Notes: generated from the letters alone by a model not told the origin. A DNA stretch of 64,000 nucleotides from Himantopus leucocephalus (GCA_003993805.1 RSEF01000003.1:89700457-89764456); one strand, 5' to 3'; positions 16,127 through 35,252 are shown, counted from the first letter of the stretch. A program made the numbers and translations.

Positions 16127-17488
16127 CTACAAAATGAAATAAGAGGGGATTATATTCTTTTACCTTTGTACTTCACTTTTTAAAAAGCGTATATTGAAAA
16201 AATATTAAGTGAAATGAGAGCATTGAGTAGTACAATTAAATTATATATACACTTCAGGGTGGGGGAGCTTGAGCACGTCCTTCCCTTCCTTCCTAAAATC
16301 CCAGGGACTTGTTACTCTCCTCTCTCATATAAAACCACACAAAGTAATCTCAGTTTTATCACTGAAATTAAACATGACTTCTCTTTAAAACATGCCTTCA
16401 TTTTTTTAAACCTTGCGGTTTTAAGCAGCAGAAAATAATTCTTACCCAGCTAAGATGAAAACTAAGGGCCTCCTATGTGCATTTTGTGTTGTGTTCTTAG
16501 CTGCTACAGTGGTTATTTACAGCTCTGCCTTTTATGTCATAGTACAGAGCAGTTTCTCTTACTATGTGCGCTAGCGCTCAGAAAAAGTGTTGGGACCATA
16601 CTGTGACTTTTTTTAAAAAGGTATTAGTAGCAAGTAACAGGTTGAAAATACTTTAAGAAGTAGCTTTTACTACATATATTTTCAAACCTCATTGATAGCT
16701 ACAATTTAATTTCATTTTACAATTCACGTTGACGGTTACTAATAAATCTGCGATATGAGGTGTTTGCTGACCTTTTCTGAGGGTGTATCATGATAATAAT
16801 CAAATTATCTTATTTTTATTAGAAAAGAACTGTAAGTTCACAGGTTAACTCTATCATCTTTTCATCCATGATTTTAAATAGAAAAATCTTAATACGGTAC
16901 ACTGAGAAAGCTGTAACATTGCCTGAAACAAAAATTCAACACATCAAATTTCTTCTAATGTTAATAAATCCCAGTGTGCTTTCATTTTGTCTGTGTGTTC
17001 TTATGGTAAGAAACTGAGCACTATAGATCCTGAAGCATAATCAGCAAGCTGAATTCTCTTTACTACCAAGTCTGAAAAAAACTCATAACTGGAATATAGA
17101 TCTCTTCACTCTGTGATAAATGCTTGTACGTTTCAGCCCTGATTAATTTAAAACACTGCTAATAGGCATTATTCCAATAAAAAAGCAACAACCAAATTAT
17201 TAACAACACTTGTCTCACAATATGAACATGCATTTTTCCTTTAAATTCTCCAGTGGCAATTTTAAAACACAGATAATAATACCACAGTCTAGACGTACAC
17301 ATCCAGTTTCAGGATTCACTTCAGTTACATTAACAAATAACTTTAAACAGGATTTTCTCAGTGCCTCTGAAAATTAAACCTTCTATATTAAAATGTCTTT
17401 TCTATTAAGAAAAATACCTTGGCCTCCTATTTTAATTTTTTTAAGAGATTCCAGAAGTAAGAAACTATTTCTCTAATTATTATCATAC
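16127..17488. other. MYO6 intron e21-e22
   Basis: 1.4 kb of AT-rich sequence; no repeat or RNA gene recognised. Confidence 0.7.
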
Positions 17489-17639
17489 CTTAATTTTGGT
17501 CATCAAAGCATCAATAGAATACTCCAGCTCCTTGACCTGCTTGCTTGTCTCCGCCTTCCCCTCCTTCAGGGCACTTACTACTTCATTAAATTTATCAAGT
17601 CTCTTCTTCAGGGTACGCACTTTTATCAGGCCATCGATG
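17489..17639 (-). CDS. MYO6: MYO6 exon e21: proximal tail (about residues 837-886)
   Basis: Encodes [34 protein letters not shown] and [16 protein letters not shown]. This is the proximal tail helical bundle, a lever-arm extension that can unfold on dimerisation. 151 nt; the acceptor is ttcacag, the donor GTATGA. It is more diverged from human than the motor exons, as is usual for this segment. Confidence 0.96.
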
Positions 17640-20872
<3,233 letters not shown>

Positions 20873-21570
20873 CTAAATAAATAAATAAATGGTTTACAAA
20901 TTAGGAGAACAGAGAACGTTAGACATTATTATTTAAGAGAATGTTGAGTTAAAAAGGTAAAATATTTTTAATGTACTGTCATTATATCAGCTTTCAATTA
21001 ATTCAAGGGAGCAGGTATGTTGGGCATCACTTTAATGATAACAAAAATGACTACTGGGGGTTTTTGTTTGTTCTTCTGTTTAATTGATGTGCAACACAGC
21101 ATTTTGAAAAATCCAAGCACTTGTTAATCACTAAAAATATTTATTGCCAACATGTTTCAAAATTACTTGTTTCTCTACATCCTGAATACTTAGTCTGGCC
21201 TTTTTTAACCTTTGTGTGAGAGTCAAGCTAAAGGCAATCTTTTCTGAAAATCCTGTTCTTCTACTTTTCAGTAATTATGACAGTAAGAACATTCTTCTGT
21301 TATAATTTTCCTTTCCAGTCACAACAGCTCCCTACTTCCCCTCCTTTCTCTGCATAGCAGCAGCAATACTCAGAAAGACTTTCAGCTATAAACAGATTTT
21401 ACTAGAAAATATTTTTCCTTTGCTCTGACTTGCTCTTTTTAATAGTCAACAGGAGTCTATCAGTTTTGTTTTTTTCTTAATGGAAAATGGACAGTATTTA
21501 CAAAAAAAACTGGGTAACCTTATTTAAGTTGGCCGCATTTTTAGCAATGTGTTGAGCAATGCCACCTTCA

Positions 21571-21729
<159 letters not shown>

Positions 21730-21771
21730 TTAGGATTATATTCTGCCTCCTTCAAAAAAAAAAAAAGTTCA

Positions 21772-23968
<2,197 letters not shown>

Positions 23969-24062
23969 CTGAACACTGAAGCTGAGAGAGGATCTGTCCT
24001 CCTTCAAAATGGTGATTTGTCATCTTCAAATTAGGTTTGATACAGCGAATAAAGCTAGATCC
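23969..24062 (-). CDS. MYO6: MYO6 exon e16: SH region start (about residues 662-693)
   Basis: Encodes [18 protein letters not shown] then [21 protein letters not shown] is a hallmark myosin motif, and the segment leads into the SH helices. The acceptor is taatag and the donor GTAATG. It leaves G for the next Gly codon. A long G run (C run in the transcript) lies about 77-110 nt before this acceptor. Confidence 0.96.
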
Positions 24063-25630
24063 CTATTACCAAAACAAGGAGTTAGCAGAATCTACACATT
24101 TTTAAACCTTCTGAAAAAACAGTTAATCATTCAAGAATGGGGGGGGGGGGGGNNNNNNGGGGGGGGGGGGGGGAAGGTACAAAATAACAGCTTTCTAAGA
24201 AAGAAATGCTGACATTCTTCTCGTATATCAGGTTTTCACTCTAGTGTTGGCCTTGATATAACTGATCCCCAATGCTCAACCTATTAATTGGATCCTCAAC
24301 TTCTGAGTTTTCACTCGACTGTTCTTCTTAACATTAGTACAATCTAATTACGATCTAGCAGTCTAGATTCTACCACACTCATTATCTTCTACAGTCACAT
24401 CACCTAAAAGCCTCAGTCCTCCAGGGTTCACATCAGTGAACATTCTAACAGCCTCCTGACATTGGAATCATGCCAGATGAACTCAACCTTCCTTTCTTCT
24501 AACTTTTACTTTTTAGACTTTCTTCTGGCTCATGGATTCACTCTCCCTTTCTCCATGTTGTTCCAGTCTGCCCTTAGCACCATGTGTGCTATCTCTAAAA
24601 TTTTGACCACTGCTTTCTCTGATCATTTCACATTCGTTAAGAATGGCATTTTTGCAAAACATCATCCAGTTATTCAGATTTTCCTGTAACAGGTGGCTGC
24701 TAATGATAACCTACCTTATATACTAAAATAAACTTGGGACTGAGAAAACATAATATTACTCCTGGATTGCAGTGTCTTCTCTCTTTTGCCATCTCTCAGC
24801 TGAGAATGAGAGAGCACCTGCCAAGGGAGCTCTATGTTAACAATAAAGCCTCAGTCATCAGTTGGCTAAACTCAAAGCACAGCAAGTCTGGCCACATACT
24901 TTTCCCCTGGACTGGGTCTCAGTTCCAGAGTGTTCTGTGTGAAAGAGATAATCTTTCTTTCAGACCAGCCTCACGAGTACAGTAAAATCTTAATGTCGGC
25001 TACACTGCAGCGCTTGTCCTATTTGTTTCTCATGTTCTTTCCCCTTTTGCTTTTTTTGACAGAGCATAACCCCGTATCTAGAATTGGTTAGACCTAGACC
25101 GTGTGGGCAAGAGAAACAAGAATGTGCTCCTACAAATACAAGTTCTAGGAAAAAAAAATTAGTATGTTGAACTACATGGAGAATTCCACAAACAATCAAA
25201 TTGCATCAACTGAATTACCAAATACTCATTAGAGGAATTAGGTTCTTTGACCATCTGTGCATTTACAGCCTATGACAAAAGTGAAATGAAACATTTTAAC
25301 AGCTTTATGGACTCCGCAAACAGAAATTAGTAAGAAATTATCTGCCTTACTTCTAAATAACATCTCTGTATCTTCTGCAAATTAGTAAAAGTGACAACAA
25401 AGTAGACTGCAGCCCAGACAGATTTCATATTGTTTACTCAACTGTGTAACTGTCATACTACAACTTTTTTTTTTTTTTTAAAGGTAGTGGGGATTTTTAA
25501 AGTAACTCAATAATCACCTGTATATAATTAAAGCAATTACTTATCACATTTATTGTAAACCATATTGTTTAGATAATCGATTATGACTTATGTCAGAAAA
25601 TTATGAACCTGTGTCTGTATATATACTTAC
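24063..25630. other. MYO6 intron e15-e16
   Basis: 1.6 kb. Its 3' end carries the long poly-G run (poly-C in the transcript) at 24139-24173. The rest shows no recognisable element. Confidence 0.7.
24139..24173. repeat. Poly-G run containing 6 N
   Basis: About 29 G around 6 N (24153-24158). In the MYO6 transcript this is a poly-C tract about 77-110 nt upstream of the e16 acceptor. Length is unresolved by the assembly. Confidence 0.92.
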
Positions 25631-25669
25631 AGTACTGTGAAGCTTCTCAAGAAGCAAATTTAACTGAGT
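25631..25669 (-). CDS. MYO6: MYO6 exon e15: 13-residue micro-exon (about residues 649-661)
   Basis: A 39-nt exon encoding TQLNLLLEKLHST, matching the human segment between loop 2 and the SFIRCIKPN strand. The acceptor is ttttacag and the donor GTAAGT, a strong pair; phase 0 at both ends. Too short to stand out as a reading frame, but required for continuity. Differences from human are Asp to Glu and Arg to His. Confidence 0.94.
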
Positions 25670-28600
25670 CTGTAAAAGAAAACAGGTATTTCAAGAGTCT
25701 TACCATGACAGCTACAGAAATATACACACAGAATAGCAGTATGGCATTACTGCATGCATGTTCATTGTTAGTAAATCAAACAGAACTGATAAATCAAACG
25801 TTCACAAATTTTAACAGACAAAATCATGCAAGTGTGCATGAATGGTCCTGAGGAAATTGATTGTGTTTAATTGTACAACAATACTGAAAGGACTAGTTAC
25901 TTACCACAACACAGTTATTAAAAAAAAAAAAAAGTGCAAGCCCATTTGGGAAAATAAAGGAAATAATGGCTATGTAATAAAATTATAAAGAAAATTAGAC
26001 TGATCAGCCATAATAAAAAAAAGAATACACTGAAAATTTGTGAAAGCCCAAATTTAATCTCTAACAAGTATATATTTGTATATTAAATAATTAACACAGA
26101 AAACACATATGGTCAGGGTTTTCTTGGGTTTTTTTGAAGCTAAGTCGACAGTTCAGTGAATGAATTTGCATAATCTATTTTTAATTCCAAACTTCCAAAT
26201 TTTTAATTCTCTGTTGATGACAGACTATAATTCTAAAGACACAGTTACTGAGGTTGGATTTAAACATACCATGATGAGAAAAGATCACAGTCCTACAATT
26301 ATCTGGGGGCAAGTCTACAGGATCACCAGAGACTTAAGGCTATCAGGGAAAACAAGTTACAGCTGCTATTGAATGTAACTGGTGGGGACTTAAAATATTC
26401 CAGAACCACTTCAGGAAACAGTTATACTTTACAGATGTGTCTGTTTTATCACATAGATTACTGTTGTGCCAGCCTTTCTAGTTTACTAGCAAGCACTAAG
26501 TATATAGACTGAAGTAAGACAAAATTCTGTATGTCCTAACTTATTCCCATTTTCTGTACTCGAACCAAAATTGAAGCGAACTGACTTTTGACTAATTTTT
26601 TTTTTTAAACTAGATCTTTCAATTACTTTGAATCCAAGAAACTAAATTTGTATGGGCAATATGCATCAGCTACAGCTGCCTGTCGTCCTTCCAGTGGATA
26701 AAAATGGCCTGAGTTTTTTTTAACTTATCATGGATATGGTTAGAAAGAAAGGAGTGTCACAAGAGGCATGACAAACACTAATAACCTCCAGCTCAGTTCT
26801 CACTTACACACACTCTTTATTTCTACTTGAATATAATCTTTATGTTTTCTTAAGCTAGAAGCGCTTAATTTTGGAGGAGACAGCCTAATTTCCATCAACA
26901 AAATACGATACTGCTAGAGGAAAAATACCCCTTCCTTATGCTCTGTGATTTAAGAAATAAGCCAGAGCCATTCTCAGGTAAATTCCACTAATTAAATGAT
27001 CATATGAATAAAACATTGCTAAAACTACTGCTCTTTGAATTATGACAATTTAATCCATTATTATGTTATTAATGTAAAATTATCCCAAAGATTCTTGAGC
27101 CTATCTGATGAACTAATTAATCATTATTTCCTCAACTGGTTTATGTGAATTAATTTTAATTACTTATAAGGAAGGGATGTGTGAAGGATTTCATACAGAG
27201 AAGTCCCTGCAACATCATCTATAATAATTGATGTAATTAGAAGAATTCAAGACTGACTTACATACTGACGCACTAAGAATGAAATTTCTACTAAGATAAT
27301 AGAACTTATTTTGAAGTCATCTGAAGTGAAATTTTCAAGGCTATTAGTGTTCATCAGCAGCACATGTTGTGTCTGGAAGGTAACACTAAATGACTGGAAG
27401 TAACACATACATTCAAAATGCCATGAAACTTGAAAACATTGAAAGAATTACAGATTGATGGGCCAGATCCAAAGAGGACTTTAGTCATGTTCTAGGTGAA
27501 GAGGTGAACACCAAAGTCCAAAAGGCAATCCAAGAAGTTCCCCACTCAATTGCTGCTTAACTTAAAAAATGCCTCCCTTTTTACTTCAGCCCTCCTCGGA
27601 CAATGGTGTCATTCACATGTCCGCACCTATTGAACATGGGGTGCCAAATCCAAGAGGAAGTCAGAACCCAGGTGGAAGAAAGTGTAAATTATCTCTAAGA
27701 CCCCCACAGTTGGTTTTATTTTGAAAACACAGTTATATAAAAGAAAAAAAAAGAATCCTAGCTTCACTTACAACAGACTCATGGTTGCAGGGCTTGCTCA
27801 GGAGATGGTTTATCTGCATGTAATTCCATTTTTCAGTCTGCCTTCTGATCATGCATTTTATATTAAACAAATTGCTACAGTTTAATTCTACAACCACTAT
27901 ATAATGAGGAGGAAATAATCGTCAGTGCAAAACTCAAGAGAGCAGGCTGCTCAAATCCCCAGTTAAATACCAAAACTACTACCTTAAAAGTCAGGCTCTG
28001 TCTCTTACTCTTCCTGGCTCCATCAAAATTTAATTGCTGGCTACATAACAACCCATCTCCAGAAGGGTAGAAGGAGAAACCCCTATGTCAGATTGACCAA
28101 TAACTTGGCAGTACGGGAAATACAGTAGACATAAAACACTGAATACAGCATAGACCTGTGTCCTGACAACCTGAAGCAGAATACTGTTGCTATACAAAAA
28201 GCAAGTGCTGCTACCATATCCTTCCTGTTCTTCAGCCCCTGCATTTTAGAGAACAGTTCTAAACACTAGCCACAAGATATGATTATGCAAGAAGGAATTT
28301 ATCTAGCAGTCCCAATTCAGCACTTAACCTTGACAGGGAGCAGAAATGCAGAAACGCTCTTCTGCTATTGGCCGTGCCCCACTCTACAAGGTTTTTGGGT
28401 TAAGACACCTGCTTTCCCCAGGGACTGCGTAAGGAGTCTAGCTAGGAATATGATGTGGGGTTTTAGGTGCCCTCAGTAACGTAGCATATCAAAAATGTTG
28501 TGGCACTTGACTTGAAGGCATACAAATCCTTCATTGGATCTGGCCCAGTTGTCTTGAGAAGAGCTCTTGCTGAAATTGCAGCAGCTCTACCAACAGTAAA

Positions 28601-29352
28601 TCCATGAGATTGAAAAATTTACCTGCAGCCCACGGTTGTGCCTGCTTTTCATCTCTTAATTCCCCTATAGTTCTCTTTCTAGCCATCCTGAGCTGGAATA
28701 GTCCAGCTAAAATAAAACTGCTGAATGAGAAAAGGGTGCAGAAAACATTTGGAGAAGACAAGGTTTGAAGGTCAGCTTTACAACGAGCAGAAGAAAGGAG
28801 AAAATGAGGACAAGCATCAGATTCAGGTATTGAGAAAGGAAACATTGAGTACAATGAACATCTTTCTGTGAAAGCCATGACTGTATTTTAGAAGAGGAAA
28901 AACAGTGGTTAGGTTAGGTATTGAATTTTGAGAATGGCAAACTGTAGCCAATAGATAAATCTTCTAGAATGCACAATTAAGATATGATAGAAGAACACCT
29001 TTTGTTACATTTAGAACCCCTTAAAGTCCACAGAATCCAAACTTGCATCTCAAGATTTTAAACCTTTTGAATAAGGATTTCTATGTGGCTTTGCAAAATT
29101 CTGAGTTAAAAATTACGGTATGAACTCTGTAAGGACTATTATGAATCATCTTTTTGACAGAAACACATAGCACATAGCTTGAATATGCTGGTTTCCTATA
29201 ATTCAATAGAAGAAAAGACTATTTCACAAAATTTTCTTTGTATGAATCTTAAGTCACTACCACTTCTCCCACCCTTAGCTTGTACTTATTTCAGGTAACT
29301 TAAAAGTCGCATATATTACAAGATGATAAGATTCTCTGCTATATTATGTTAC
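25670..29352. other. MYO6 intron e14-e15
   Basis: 3.7 kb containing a candidate inverted-repeat-bounded element at 27460-28546 and a T/A run near 25465-25482. No other feature was recognised. Confidence 0.65.
27460..28546. mobile_element. Candidate ancient DNA transposon (terminal inverted repeats)
   Basis: The two ends are inverted copies: GGGCCAGATCCAA at 27460-27472 and its exact reverse complement at 28534-28546, with weaker similarity for about 10 more bases inward. The 1.09 kb interior has no recognisable transposase and is somewhat less AT-rich than its surroundings. GGGCCAGATC-like ends are common in old amniote interspersed repeats, so a non-autonomous DNA transposon is plausible. 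No target-site duplication was evident, so this is tentative. Confidence 0.4.
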
Positions 29353-29526
29353 CTTGAATTTGTTTCCCACACTGATGAAACTAAGTTTCCCAGCTTTTTG
29401 TTTGGGATCCTTGTTGTTGTTAGTGTTAGATTCAAATAGCTGTCGAACAAACTTGTCCTTGGATTCACATATAAGAGATTCGAGGGACATGTGCAAAGCA
29501 TCATTGTTTTTTTCCACAAATTGCAT
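29353..29526 (-). CDS. MYO6: MYO6 exon e14: loop 2 region (about residues 591-648)
   Basis: Encodes 58 residues, [18 protein letters not shown] through [18 protein letters not shown] to VGNKFK. The Asn/Lys-rich stretch is loop 2 at the 50K/20K junction, which contacts actin. The acceptor is ttttcag, the donor GTAACA, phase 0 at both ends. The first residue is Met where human has Thr. Confidence 0.97.
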
Positions 29527-31570
29527 CTGAAAACACAACCCAAAAAATAACAGTACATTTGTTTCACTTCCCCAGTTACTTAAGTCATTAAAGAAAATTG
29601 AAGCAAACAATGTTATATACTTAATTCAAAAATCAGCAAGACTATGTGGGGTAAATATTCAAACATTATTTCAAACAATTTTTCAACTGCACACACAACC
29701 CTAATGACAGAGAAAAAAGATACTCTTAAATTTGAAAGATATAGGAATCATGAAACCCAAGGTAAGGTTTAGTGCCTTTTAAGAGATCAGTTGTGTTTTT
29801 ATCAATGATTATTCTCCTTGTTTCCACTTCCAGCACTCAGCACATCATCACTTAGGAGTTCTGAGAAACTTAATTCTTCACTGCTTGCAATATCACTTAA
29901 GATCTGTTGTAAAATGGGAATTAATATGCACACTTTAATTGGTGCATCTATACAGTTTGGAAAATGAAATAAAAAATGGTTATTTTAGTAGTACTATGAC
30001 TATTTAAGAACAGTTGATTTCATAAAAGATATTGCCCCTTCCTACAAATCCTACCTCTCTGGTTTGTTTAAATTGGCTCATTAACTTTTAGAAGAACAAT
30101 ACATTGCACGGAAATTCAGAAATCAAGACACTAGTATCCAATTTCACACTAACAAAATTCTCAATAGCTTTTAGTGCAACTTTAATCATAACTTTGACAT
30201 TTATGAACAGAAGAGGCCAAGAGTAATTAGAAGAAAATACAAATTTGCCAGATATACCATAAAAGGATTTAATGCTGATGAGAATCAAAGGACAAACACA
30301 GGCCTCCAAAATTCCCCTGGACTATGAAAATACAAGAATGGAATATGAACGCAGCCAGAAGAACGTCCTCACCACAAATTAGATTGTGAGAACTGCAACA
30401 AGTGTAGTGAGAAACAGAAACAAGTGACAGGTGAGGTAAAAGGCAGCTGTAGTCCTAAACTTTTAAGGCCCATGCTAAGTAAGTCCCTCTGAGGGAGGCG
30501 ATAAATTAAGTCAAGGATATTAGCATAGCTTCTGGACCAAAGCTACCTCCTATCTGATTAGCTCTGACAGCAGAGCTTATGTTCTCATATCTGGCTCCTC
30601 TGTTCCTGAAGACACCGTAAGGTATTATTAACATATCACAATGAGGTACACAGTTCAAGACAGAGCACTTGGAATAAATGTGTTCTGATTTTATTTATTA
30701 TTTTGATATTGACTCACTGAGTGACCTCAGAAAAATCAGGTAGGTAACACACAGACTTCAATTTTCTTTCTCACTTGTAAAATGACTTACAGAATGTGCC
30801 TACTTCAAAACAGCACAGCAATCATTATCAGTCTTGGAGTATTTTGAAGTAAATAAGAACAAGCCCTTAAAGTACGCGTTTTCAAATGACAAAAAAACAT
30901 CTTTGAAGGTTGCTTCCCTCTTACACACTGGAGTTACAGACCGTAACAACAAAGCATTATGGATCTTTTGTTTATCCTAAACTCTTATTTCTACAAAAAT
31001 TACGTTTCAGATATTAGCCTCAGGTCTTTCAATGTTTTTGTATGATGAATAGTCAAAAAGTATTAGAATCTGCAATGTATTTTGAGAGTAACAGTTTCAG
31101 GTATTTCATATTCTCACATGAATGATTCTATTGCCAGTAGAAATGGAAAACAAAAAGTATAGAATGTGATTTTTAATATAACATAAACAGTGGTTGCATA
31201 CAAGGTATAAGCACGCTTCCACAAAGTTACTCTTAAGTCTAACGATACTTATGTATCACGTATTACATTCTTCTCTCCAAGATGCAAATGTCTGTTGATG
31301 TAAGATTTGCAGTATATCATGAATCAATATATTTAATATTGACACCATTACCTACAGATTTATAACAAACTCTTACACAAAATATATGTCACCAAAACAG
31401 TCTGTAATCTGAGAAGTTAAAGAAACTGTCAATTCTGTCACAGTTAAGACATACCAACTTTTTAATTTCTCTTCTGATGAAAGGAAATTTTGTTATTTAA
31501 CCAATATACACTGAAAAATATAAAAGTACTACAAAGCGCAACAAAAATAGTTTTGCGTAAGTAAAATTAC
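29527..31570. other. MYO6 intron e13-e14
   Basis: 2.0 kb, AT-rich, nothing recognised. Confidence 0.7.
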
Positions 31571-31666
31571 CGTCTCATAGCATACTGCTCCTGCAAAATG
31601 TCGGATAATAAAGCCTTCATCATCTCTGATGTTTCTGTGAACAGCCAATTTAGACTTTCTAGGAAT
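31571..31666 (-). CDS. MYO6: MYO6 exon e13 (about residues 559-590)
   Basis: Encodes [18 protein letters not shown] then [14 protein letters not shown], a conserved strand-loop of the lower 50K with the HFAG.V.Y motif present in all myosins. The acceptor is ttccag, the donor GTAATT, 96 nt, phase 0 at both ends. Confidence 0.97.
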
Positions 31667-32755
31667 CTGGAATTAAAAAGTTGAATTACAAAGAATTACA
31701 CTGGAGAGGAAGGAAAGTTTATTCTTAAAACATCACCGTGATTCTGCCAGGAGCACTAGGTGTTAAAAACGACATTTCTTCCAGTACAGTTTTGATGACC
31801 ACTGCCATTCCCTTTCAAACCAAAATATTCCAAAAATCTATTTTCATTCCCATTCACACCCTTAGATGCCTCACATTCAAAATAAAAGTCACCAGGATTG
31901 CTAACACCAGCTAGTTGATTTCCTTTTTGCCTTTAATCACAAATTGCTACACCATCCATTCCACAACTGATTAATAGCCCTGTCACACAAACAGGATTAG
32001 GTAGAAGCTTAAAATACGTTTTTAGATGGTATATTTTAAAAGGCAGCTACCTAGGTGATTGTACACGTACCAACAAAAATGCTTCATTGCACAGCAATCC
32101 AGTTAAGCAATATTAAGTGGAAACTTAAATGGATGATAATTTTATTTATTTTATTTGGCTCCCTTTGCTTGCATTTTTTCAGCAGGGAACTAACTTTTTG
32201 GGGTGGGTTTGTTTTTTGTTGGGTTTTTTTTTTTGCATTTCAACAGAGGTCATGTATATAAATTGCAATAATTTGCATTAACCTTCCACAGAATGCTGTA
32301 TGTTAAAGAATTAACAAAAACAAAAAGGTTTTCTTTGTGTGTTCCCTATTTTCATCTCTGAAGCGATAGCTAGACACTCCATGTGAGTCAGATATTCTCC
32401 AAAGCAAGCAATTTTTGAAAGGAACAACAAAATAGCTCATCTGAGATTAAATAATCTAAATTAAAATGTGTTTTTATTTCCTTTTCATGCATTACACAGT
32501 AACAAGCTTCAAATGTAAGTGAATAATATGGCTTTAGTTTCAGCAGGATATTAGAATTGCGAGAAGACTTAAGCCTCCAGTGAACTTTTCAACAAACCTA
32601 ATAACCAAACTTGTCCTTAACAAAAGAATATGGATTGTGCAGACTGGTTTGGTATGAGATTTCTTAGGAAAGGTTTTCATTAAATTGGAGTGTTACTATC
32701 AGCTGTTCCAAGAACTGTTTTATTAAAACAAGACAGACAGCAAAAATAAACCTAC
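31667..32755. other. MYO6 intron e12-e13
   Basis: 1.1 kb with a G/T-rich low-complexity patch near 32196-32236; nothing else recognised. Confidence 0.7.
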
Positions 32756-32883
32756 AGAGAGTCTGAAATGGTCCTTGTGTTTTTGGTGCACCACTGAAGT
32801 AAAATGCTGGTCGCTTGGCTGGGGAAGACGATTTTCTTCATCCAAAATATCCAGTACACCTATTAATTTTGCTTCAATCAAAT
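32756..32883 (-). CDS. MYO6: MYO6 exon e12: lower 50K (about residues 516-558)
   Basis: Encodes [18 protein letters not shown], then LPQPSDQHF and [11 protein letters not shown], part of the lower 50-kDa actin-binding face. The acceptor is taatag and the donor GTAGGT. 128 nt with phases matching e11 and e13. Only conservative changes from human (VGI to IGV, AV to VV, T to S). Confidence 0.96.
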
Positions 32884-35179
32884 CTATTAATAAAACAAAA
32901 TATGTTTACAAAAATTGGATGTATAGCCTCATATCAGAGCTGAACATTACAAGTATAAAATGCCACTGATCTGATTCTGTGTAACAGTATCTAGGGAAAG
33001 CCATTAACACAAAATACAAAAAGTCATTGCGAATTAATTCTACGTATCTGAATTGTTGATTTAATCGATATCCTATACATACCAACTTCTAACTCCAACA
33101 CATAGAACACAAGGGACCATAGATCAGGTGCGGATTGTTCGATTTTTACTCTGGGTCTCAAGTTGAATTAAGTCATCTAATTCCCATAAGGTGCCTAAAT
33201 ATTTCTGTGCTACAACCACAGGTTTTTATGGGATAATTGCTTATATTGTTGGGGGTTTTTTAAAGCTTTTAATCCATGTTTCACCACATGTCAAAACTAA
33301 AAGCATGAAAAGGCACATACTTCCATTCACAACAGGATCCAGGGAGAAAAATGAAATGCGATTGTTTTAAGAAAGGCAGATGAGACTTGGGCATACAGCG
33401 GTGGTTCCACAACTTTTTACAAATGTATTACCTTGCCCTTTCACATACACACACAAAAGCCCTTGAAAGCTGACACAGAAATTCATGCTCTTGAAACTAC
33501 TAGACACAAGCATTTTGCAGCTTTTAAAACTTTCTTGTATTATCTATGAAACTGTTCTTGTAAAAGGAATTTTTACTACCTACTTCTTTTCCTGTGGAAA
33601 GGAAGAAATGACTAATGCTTGTACTGCAGCAATGCCTATGAACTCGTTCCACAGATCGCAAACAGTATGAGGCTATATATAAAGCACAAAGACAGCCCTG
33701 ATCTAAAGAATTTATGGTTACAAAATCTGAATAAGCTAATTTAGCTACCGAGATGACTACCATTCCATCAAAACATTCTAACATACCAATGACTGTCTCT
33801 AAGTTTCTTCCATAGTGTTAAAAAAAAAATTCATGTCAAAATAATATCCCTCTCTCTTGTGACAGCTAATATTTCTACATGTTCACTGCTGTCACTGGCT
33901 TGGTCCAACACCTTAAACAAAATCATATTTTGACAGAAACCAACATTATTTTTCTCACCCACTTCAAAAGGCAGTAGAAAATCCTTTTCTCCTGACTATG
34001 CAAGAACACAAAAAAGGCATACATGCCATGTTTTAACTAAGCTATAATTTTATTAACTTACCTAAGAATAACTCATACAATGAAGAAATGTGCCAAATCT
34101 GTGGTGGGGTGTCACATGTTGGTTGGAATAGGAAAAGGGCTTATGACTGATGGCCTGCTACTTGTATTCTTAGGTAAGCCGCCCAAATCTTTTCTATGGC
34201 AGGAAAAGGCAACAACTTGGCAACAGCCTCTACAACCTGACCATTTTCCCACTGAGTCAGATGGAGACCTTTTCTTCTAATAGGCACTAGGGAAACCCTT
34301 TTGATCCCAAGATACGTTTCCAAAAACACATGCACTGGGGTGGATGCAACCCTTTTTAAAGAAAGTCTCTAAACTATAACAACATTTTTAGGAACTCATA
34401 TACACATTGTTAAACACATCATTAAGTCACCTATGTCCTGTTGCTACACTTTTGTTCCCTCCTCCAAATACCTTCCTGTTGCTTTTTCACAAGATGGCTA
34501 AGAGGTTTGCTTGACAAGAGTTGTTGTTAGTTAAGTCAGAGTTAGTGACTGTACAGTCCTATCTGACAAAGCGAAAACTTCTTCAGCAGAGCTACAGAAA
34601 CTTAGAAGAACCAGACATTTTGCAACAGATGTTGATTTCTGTCACTCTGAATCCTCTGCTCAGCCAGGACTGACTAGTTGCCATAAGCAAATTACCGTAA
34701 ATCTAAAAGCAAGATGAAATATTGGTTACAAAAGCCTCTGGTGTATCAGTCTGTGGAAGCCCAAAAGCAGCAAACATCCACAGCCTGTTGCCTATAGTTC
34801 AGTTTGTTTCTTTGTTCATTGCCTCAAAAAAGATAGGGGGAATGGGATTTTTTTTTTTTTAATTCATGGAATATTTTTCCCCAGACACCCTCACACCCTT
34901 CTTCACTTTATTTACCCTATTTAGGTGTTCTAATTAGTTTCCTAGGAAAATGCACAAGAAATTCACAAGTCCCAGCTGCAGTTATTACACGCTGTAGGAC
35001 AACACAGGTCTACTACCAACCTGAACTTGAATGTTATACTAAGCTGGAAGAATTCGCAAGGTTGCAACTGTCATTAAAAGCATAAAATTACTAGTGTTAC
35101 GGATATTTTGCCTCTTCTGCTTGAAGCTTTTTTTGTCCATGACACTAATGAATAGCTTGACATTTCAAGAAGCACATAC
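32884..35179. other. MYO6 intron e11-e12
   Basis: 2.3 kb, no recognisable repeat, gene or RNA. Confidence 0.7.
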
Positions 35180-35252
35180 CTATACAGTCCTGATTATCTA
35201 CATAGCGCACTTCATTAACCCCCAGGCCTTCTTTTTGGTAAAGTTCTTGTTC
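35180..35252 (-). CDS. MYO6: MYO6 exon e11 (about residues 492-516)
   Basis: Encodes [15 protein letters not shown] then RYVDNQDCI, the end of the relay helix and its loop. 73 nt; the acceptor ttttaag follows a long T-rich tract and the donor is GTATGT. It leaves G for the Asp codon of e12. One change from human is seen, His to Arg before YVDNQ. Confidence 0.96.

Noticed and set aside
15864..16142. Plus-strand Ser/Cys/Phe-rich open frame of about 92 codons
   Set aside because: It is the antisense of the E/K/R-rich MYO6 helix exon e22; codon composition explains the open frame.
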